A stretch of DNA of 64,000 nt from Vigna angularis (lineage: Eukaryota > Streptophyta > Magnoliopsida > Fabales > Fabaceae). Shown in pieces: positions 57,749 to 64,000 of this stretch. The notes below the pieces were generated by a model, which ran no database searches, was not told the origin of the DNA, and saw nothing but the letters and a program-made list of their open reading frames with translations. The stretch covers positions 30,178,825-30,242,824 of the forward strand of contig NC_068974.1 of the NCBI RefSeq assembly GCF_016808095.1, given 5' to 3'. The position numbers and the translations under genes were made by a program. Each line of letters starts with the position of its first letter. Position 1 is the stretch's first letter.

Positions 57749-60700
57749 TTAAAGAAGCCTCTTGGGAAGTAGTATTGAGGTAAAAAGGAGAGGCAAAACC
57801 AAGGTATTAATGAAAAGACCTGCAACAAATGGAAATGAGTAGATACTCGTCAATGGAAATGCATAGATATGCATCCAATAACCAGCATAGATAAGCTCAA
57901 GTTATCAAGTTGAAAAATTTTCTAGTGTACTAAATTAAACTGTCATATATTCAATCTCTCCTTCAGAAGTCCCAAGATGATTTTCCTGACAAGACTCAAT
58001 TACTAGTTTTAAGGAAATGTATAAATAATTCTGTTCATTCTGTCTTACTTCTGTGTTTCATTTTTCTGCACGAATAGCAGGATAACATCATTAAAATACA
58101 AACTGATTTCACAGATTTTATATTGGACATCTGGGTCTTCAATGATTAAAGAGATCATAAATGAAAGGTTTTGACAGTACTTGGTTTGCTTCGGTAGACT
58201 TTGAAGTTGTAAGAATCCATGTTGTGGTGAATAGAAATGATTTTTGAGAGAAAATCAATTTAAAACAAACTGAACCTACAACTACCACTGTTTTGAAAGA
58301 TCAAACCTGAAATACCAGTTCATAGCAGTATAGGAGCATGGCACTTACCATTTTGTGAGGATGTTGCCGTAGGAAGAGATGGAAGTTTTGTAGCTGCAAT
58401 TGCATGATTGAAGGAACAAATGAATTAGCCATGGTACAGAATGGAAATATGTCTTTGCTCATGGTAAAAATATTACAAAAGACAATCCAATGTTGAAGAC
58501 AGGAACATGGGATATAGGTGAGGATCTTGTTAGTCAAGGATTCGTTGTTATTATTGTTTCTTTTTCTTTCATTGATAGCATCTACCTAATAATTGCATAC
58601 TGTTATAATTCCCTTTTTAGCTTACATAAATAAGAAATTACGTTAATTTGCCAGCCATTTAGATGGTAATTGAGCATGCATTATTTATGAAAGAGAATAC
58701 AATGAAAGAAGGCACGCATCGAGAAATTCTGGACATTTATATCATTTGACTGTTGAAAAACATAGATGAAAATGAACATAGACAAGCCATTTTGGAAGTT
58801 GGCATGTGGGGCACAGCTTTTAAGTTGATGGTGGCCTGAATTCAATTGGTTCTCCAATGTTAATGGTTTGAAACTAGTGTAGAGAACTGGTATCAGTATT
58901 ATAGATCTATTCAAACAACAATAGTATCGGGACATGCTTCAATTGGTCCCACTTTTCTTTGGCAATTGAAAAAGAAAGCAGATTGATAAATATAAAAAAT
59001 CAATTAACTTCTCATGAAGCACTCATGAAGCTTCTACCGGAATTTGAAACCTCTCTTGAAGCACTCATGAAGCTTGTACCAGAATTTGAAACCATTACCC
59101 TGCCTTACTGAAACAATGTTTTTCTTGCAAACAACTAGGTCATATTACTTGCAATTGCAACAGGAAATGTTGTAACTATTGTAAGCAACATGGTCATATC
59201 ATCAAAGAGTGCCCAACTATATGCACCTAGAAACTAGTGAAGGGCCTTGAATATTGGAGCTTAAACTATATCCAACAAATGGTACTATCCACTCTTTCTA
59301 CCTTGAGTATTCAGGTATGTCCAATGTTGTTGCCTAGCTTTGGTTTGTTGATTAAAGAATCTCAAATCACATGACTGCTTCACTTGTAATGGCACTCAAC
59401 ATTATGCTCTCCCTCTTTCTGTTTTTGGAAATATTATTTCCACTTTTTGGGATGAGTTTGTATTCCCTGCACTTGCTTCAAATTTAATTTCGATTCGACA
59501 AAATGGTGGACAACAATTGTAATGTAAAGTTCGTTTTTGTTCTATGCAGGATTGGACATCATGGAAAGTGATTGCAAAGGGACATAAGTAGACAGATTAT
59601 TTTCTTTCCAATTTGGTTTGCAATGCCTTTTGTCTTTCTAGCTTGTCATAGTGGTTCAAATAAGTGTGAGAATAGGCATTGAAAGTTTGGTCATTCAAAT
59701 TTGGCCTCTTTCTAATTACTCTTCTGATTCTTCTATTTACAAACTTGCCAAAAGTAAAACTATTCCTTTTCCATCTCTCGCACACCATATTGACAAATGA
59801 TTTGATCTAATTCATAGTTGTGTGTGGGATATATCACAAGTATCATCTAATCCAAAATATAAATGCTATTATAACAAAGGTTGTCAAGACCCTTGTTTTG
59901 ATTAATAACAAACAAATAAATTTTTAGAGGCATTAGACGAAGTATTGTCTAAAACTCACCAAGGCAGAGTATTGCCTGTATTCAGACGAAGTATCTTCTA
60001 AGGTTCCCCATCAGACTTAGTGTAGTATGAGTTTGGGATTGAAAATTTATTGATGTGAACTATATTTAATATTATTCTTCTGAGTGTCCTGTGTTGTTTT
60101 TTAGGTAATAAACTCTACTGCATAAGTCAAAAATATCTAACTAACTAGGTGAGCTAAGTAGATTGTTTGTCTTATCAAAGAAACAAGTTGGTGAAATGCC
60201 ATGACAATTAATGCATGATAATGATTTTCTTCATACTCACCAAACCTCAGACAAAGCCATCCAAAGTCCTTCACAAGTATATACAACATCTGATTATCTT
60301 TTTTAACACCCTAAAATATACCTGAAGACATGGACTACTCACATTATTGATGGACATAAGAAAACAATTAAGCAATCATTCTCCATGATTCAATTTGTAA
60401 TACTCTTAGATACTTTCCTTGTGAGAATACCTAGACTGAGACATTCATATTCCTCATATACAAACGTTGTTTTCAATCTTGACTTTCTTGTAATCTGGGG
60501 AAGTGTAAAAGGTTGAAAATGTTACTGGATAAATAATACTTTGGGTTTTTGCCTTGAAAAGCAAGTATAGAGAATACTTAAGGCCAGAAGCGGTTGTCTT
60601 TTTATAATACTTGCATTTTCGTGAGTTTTAGTGAAACTTGGTGGTGATACCAAGAACTGAACGTAGTCTCAATGGTTAAGATAAACCCATACAAAAATTT

Positions 60701-63079
60701 GTGTTTTTCTTCTATTCTTTGATCTCAGATTCCAAACTTTTTTTATTAAACTTGTTTTTCATCTTTGAAAAGTGTTTTACAACTGTAAAACTTTTTTACT
60801 GCACAATTCAACTACTGTTCTTGTGGATTGTTTGAACTGACAAATAATTGTAACATTTATAGATGAATATAGCTGTTTCAAATGAATATACATTTTCAGG
60901 TCTAAATTGAATGTTTTTTGCATGTTCAAGATTTTTTTTCACAAATTGACAAAAAATTTCATGGGTATTAAATGTTAATGCACAAATTTTGGTGGAGAAT
61001 ATATTTCTCATGAGTTTCACGAATTACTGCAGCGGTGATGTATCATTTCCAAACACTCTTGTTCCTATATGCCATAACAAAATGGTGGTGATGAACAAAA
61101 GAATCTACAATTACTTCATGTCACGTTCACACCTCTCCCTTCTCTGTTCTAGGTTAGAGCTTTGTCCACAAGTGTATACTCGATCAACTTCTTCCATCTC
61201 AGGTTCTCCACTTTGATTTCCCTGCATTATCTTACAATGTGCCTTTATGGGTTTTGCTCCTACTAAAATATGTTTTCTGTTCAATGTAAGTTGCACATTA
61301 CTAGGAATGTGACTTTCTTTGATAATCAATATTTTCTACTTGTCTTTCTTTTGATTCCCCTAGTCCTGAGATGATCATGTTATATGTTTTCCTTATGTTA
61401 GCTCTGAACTTCAGCATCTAAATATCTTTACCAAAGTTGTTCCACGTCCCTGTCATTGGTTTCTACTTTAGAAATTTATGCTACTCAATTAGTCTCATCA
61501 ACTTGAGGGGGTGTTAGTAGGGATCTGTTATTATTTTTACTTTTATTTGATTAATAGAATCTGCCTAATAATTATGTATATTATTGGAATTCCTTTTTTA
61601 GCTCATACAAATAAGGAATTACATTAATTTGTCATAAAGGATTGTAATTGAGAATGAGAGCAATCAGCTAGAAATTCTTGATAGAGCTTATACGTACTTC
61701 TATTGCATGAGGATGAAAGCAGATATGAAGATGTGGGCCATGGAGCTACAATGTTGTCATTAAGGTCACAAATGAATCCAATCCCTGAAGTTCCATCAAA
61801 TACTGCATTTGAAGGCAAACTCGGCAAAAGGCAGCCAGATTCTGCGTGAAAACAAAAAACCAAGATGATGGAGTGAAATTTAAATTTAATAAAAAATATC
61901 ATATTTTTTATGAATGACTGGAACAAGAAAAAAATAAAAATTTTGGAAAAGCAATTTATCAATAAAAAATTCATACCTTGCAATCCAACTGATTGATCCA
62001 AGGGAAAACCCGTCAATTGTTATCAGCATCACAAAACAAGCGTCAGTATCAAACTTGCAGAAAGGGTAAAATAACAGTTTCTAAGCAATTGAAATATAAC
62101 AATGCCAACCTTGAAGAGAAAAGTCCTTCAGGCTTATATGACAAAGGCTATAAACATCCTTGGAGACGTTTGCACTCTGCAATTTCTTCCCAAGTGATGC
62201 AGCACATTTCAAGGCCTGCAGATTGGTTACAAAGCTCTGTTCTTGCAAATAGGACACATAACTTTTGATGGCTTTGCAGCAAGCTGTTTGGTTATGTATG
62301 AGATGGCCACATTCTTTCACAACACTTGAGACACTTGGAAAATCCAATGGGCATACTGAGTGATGTAATATAACAACATTGAACATTGTAAGATGTATGC
62401 TTTTACATTCCAATAAAATAGCCAAAACTGTAAAAATCAAATATAAGGAGACCGTTTTTGTTTTTCTCTCCATGCTCACCTTTGTTTAGGTTGCAATTTG
62501 AAAGTCCTCTAAAAACACTATTTGCAGTGGATGGATCAAGTTTACTAGCCAACCAACGTACAACAATATTCTTGCAATCATTGATCCTAGCTTTTGGCCC
62601 AGGCATGCTATGGTTTCCATCTGAAGTAGACAAATCATTTAAGGCAATTTTTCTAGCAGCATAGTGTATGACATTTTGGCAAACTTGATCACAACACTCA
62701 TTTACAGGATCAATTTTTCTACAAGCAGTCAGCAGTCTCGAAGTATCTACAACACTCTCAAATTCATCCACAGATACAACAGGACAAGAGGCCTCAGTGA
62801 GATTTCTTGGGTGGACTGAACATATTTCTTTTAGGTTCTCACTTGCTCCTTGACTGACAAGGACCTTCTGAACATCAGAGAGGCAGTGACTAGCATGAGT
62901 TGCGTTCAAAGCTAGCACCCCAGAGTATTTGCTCGACTGCCCTATGAGGGTCACCAACATGGCATCAAATTGAGGACAACATACAACATTTGCCAAATAT
63001 GGAGCAAAGGATGTCCAGCAATCAGTAGCAGTTGTGGTCATTATATCTTGAGCAGCAGAGAAATTCAATGAACAAAGGC
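57749..63079 (-). CDS. Homologue of Arabidopsis At1g61900 (SPARK-domain, putative GPI-anchored protein), 3' exons
   Basis: Five exons are visible on the minus strand: 63079-62480, 62355-62110, 61841-61698, 58393-58349, 57819-57749, all with GT-AG introns and matching phases (about 367 residues plus stop). The signal-peptide exon(s) lie beyond 63080, probably outside the window. The first visible exon begins in phase with LCSLNFSAAQD and is cysteine-rich (CCDQVCQN, DPVNECCDQ), followed by VRWLASKLDPSTANSVFRGL. Exon 2 has NQTACCKAIKSYVSYLQ; exon 3 has SGCLLPSLPSNAVFDG and CDLNDNIVAPWP. The last two exons read TKLPSLPTATSSQNG and then a hydrophobic C-terminus LFINTLVLPLLFTSILLP, as expected of a GPI-attachment signal. 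Such proteins sit outside the plasma membrane; the specific role is not known to me. The 3304-bp intron 58394-61697 carries a copia element. Confidence 0.9.
58528..58735 (+). repeat. Left LTR of the intronic copia element
   Basis: 208 bp, ending AAATTCTGGACA by alignment with the right LTR. A weak match to the tRNA-Met primer site (TATATCATTTGAC) follows. Confidence 0.7.
59117..59216 (+). pseudogene. Copia gag zinc-knuckle relic
   Basis: Two successive C-x2-C-x4-H-x4-C knuckles, starting CFSCKQLGH and CNYCKQHGH. The surrounding frame is broken. At 59340-59375 the protease motif keeps NHMT, but the active-site serine codon is a stop. Confidence 0.8.
61512..61683 (+). repeat. Right LTR of the intronic copia element
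   Basis: 172 bp, shortened by an internal deletion relative to the left LTR. It ends 13 bp from the splice donor of the host intron (61697 downward). Confidence 0.7.
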
Positions 63080-64000
63080 CTGGAAGCAAAAAGGAATCCT
63101 TGGTCATCTTGGACCAAAAGGTTTGTAATTCAAAGGAGTTTAAGACAAGCATAAGTATTAAGGATGCACATGCAAAAAGGCATGTTCAAGAAAAATTGTA
63201 GAGTTACCCCTCAATATACACAACCAAATCTAGCAAAAGAATGAAAGATTTGATAACATTTCTGACACATAACTTTGTCATAGGAAACTAGCTGCTTTAT
63301 TTTCCCAGACATGTTTCCTAAGCAACCAATAGGTCTTCCATCAACATTGTCAATTGAAACCACTCTAAATAATGCCCCTTTTGCTGAATTATTTTACATT
63401 TTTTATCCTAAGATATGAATTATGATATGCAAATTGGTGGTCACAGTTGCACCGCACTCAAAATTTAACAACAACCTGATCTACCCACATGAAAACAACA
63501 TATTGAACTCACCCATTACCATAACACTGCCCTGTACACCACTGAAGAGGACAAATTAACCACTATGTTACTTACAAGAACCATATATAGCACCAATGCC
63601 ACAGAATCTTCCCTTCATTACATTTGTACCGCATCTTCTACCCAGAAAAAATAGCACGAGTCTTCAGGTACAAACCCATATTGTTGCACCATACCATAGC
63701 ACTGAACTCATCCGTGTTACACTCTCACCACTGCTTCACTACAATTACACACCGCATACTTAATGTCTATTTTGCAATTTATCAGGTAATTTATTCTATT
63801 TGACTGGAATATTTGACACCATTTCAATCTACTTTGGGTCTTGGCCTCCCTTCCCTGCGATTAAAATCTTGGCCATGGCCCTGCTCCCCACTATTCACCA
63901 CTGTTATATACATTAATAAAAGAAAACATCTTACTAATTTCCAGGATTAGTTTCCCTATTTTTGATATCTCTTGGGCTTACCCTATTTCCTTATCTTATC
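63080..64000. other. Probable intron upstream of the first visible At1g61900-like exon
   Basis: The acceptor TTGCTTCCAG adjoins the exon at 63079. No further exon, domain or transposon end was recognised up to the window edge. Confidence 0.5.

Larger units (their letters stand above)
58528..61683 (+). mobile_element. Degraded Ty1-copia LTR element in an intron, antisense to the host gene
   Basis: Left LTR 58528-58735 and right LTR 61512-61683 (with a deletion) both start TGTTAGT and share blocks such as CTAATAATT and AATTCC(C/T)TTTTTAGCT. Candidate target duplications are GATCT (58523-58527) and GAGCT (61684-61688), one mismatch. A purine tract TTGAGGGGG ends at 61511. Inside are two gag zinc knuckles (59117-59216), a protease relic with the active site lost (59340-59375), and an integrase-like relic near 61060-61110. 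Reverse transcriptase and RNase H are missing. Age is clearly greater than that of the three young LTR elements. Confidence 0.82.

Noticed and set aside
58300..58340. Alternative last exon of the At1g61900-like gene just after 58349
   Set aside because: The acceptor near 58311 would make a 42-bp intron, too short for plants. The exon at 57819-57749 gives the expected hydrophobic tail.

Overview
The window is nuclear DNA of a flowering plant, most likely a legume of the Vigna/Phaseolus kind. It has GT-AG introns, AT-rich intergenic DNA and many plant retrotransposon lineages (Athila-like, Tekay-like chromovirus, Ty1-copia, L1-type LINE) together with CACTA, Mutator-like and hAT-like DNA elements. 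The species guess is inference from protein and repeat resemblance; no diagnostic locus is present.

Layout. 1-469 is one end of a CACTA transposon, and 795-2360 a decayed L1-type LINE on the minus strand. 3119-20372 is a three-level nest. A roughly 980-bp Mutator-like MITE (9-bp target duplication, one mismatch) carries a non-autonomous Athila-like LTR element (3730-19998, duplication GGTCA). That element's gag-protease frame is split by a second, almost gene-free Athila-like element on the minus strand (6118-12788, duplication ATGGC). 20485-21075 is a recent 296-bp tandem duplication. 26252-27968 is a solo LTR (duplication TGATG). A seven-exon MATE-family transporter gene lies on the minus strand at 30384-34577. 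36491-44341 is a complete but gutted Tekay/chromovirus-type element with 2576-bp LTRs (duplication TAACT). 45066-47799 is a related solo LTR in the opposite orientation (duplication ACCAT). 47.8-57.7 kb is AT-rich DNA with a 453-bp hAT-like MITE (56126-56578). 57749-63079 holds five 3' exons of a minus-strand homologue of Arabidopsis At1g61900 (SPARK-domain, putative GPI-anchored protein), with a degraded copia element antisense in one intron. Its 5' exons lie beyond the right edge.

Only two host genes are supported, and both look intact where visible. Nearly everything else is transposon. The three complete LTR elements look young: by eye their LTR pairs differ at about 4/1257, 9/1910 and 10/2576 positions. 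None encodes a reverse transcriptase, so all must have moved using enzymes supplied by other elements.

The most interesting signal is shared GC-rich structure in otherwise unrelated LTR elements. One part is a roughly 40-bp hairpin built from TCACGCC(C/G)GGCGCC arms, found in both Athila-like elements and in the Tekay-type LTR. The other is a minisatellite of the near-palindrome GGACGA(A/G)CGTCC, found in the inner Athila-like LTR, the Tekay-type LTR and the solo LTR. The Tekay-type LTR also holds six tandem hairpins whose stem bases change in compensating pairs.
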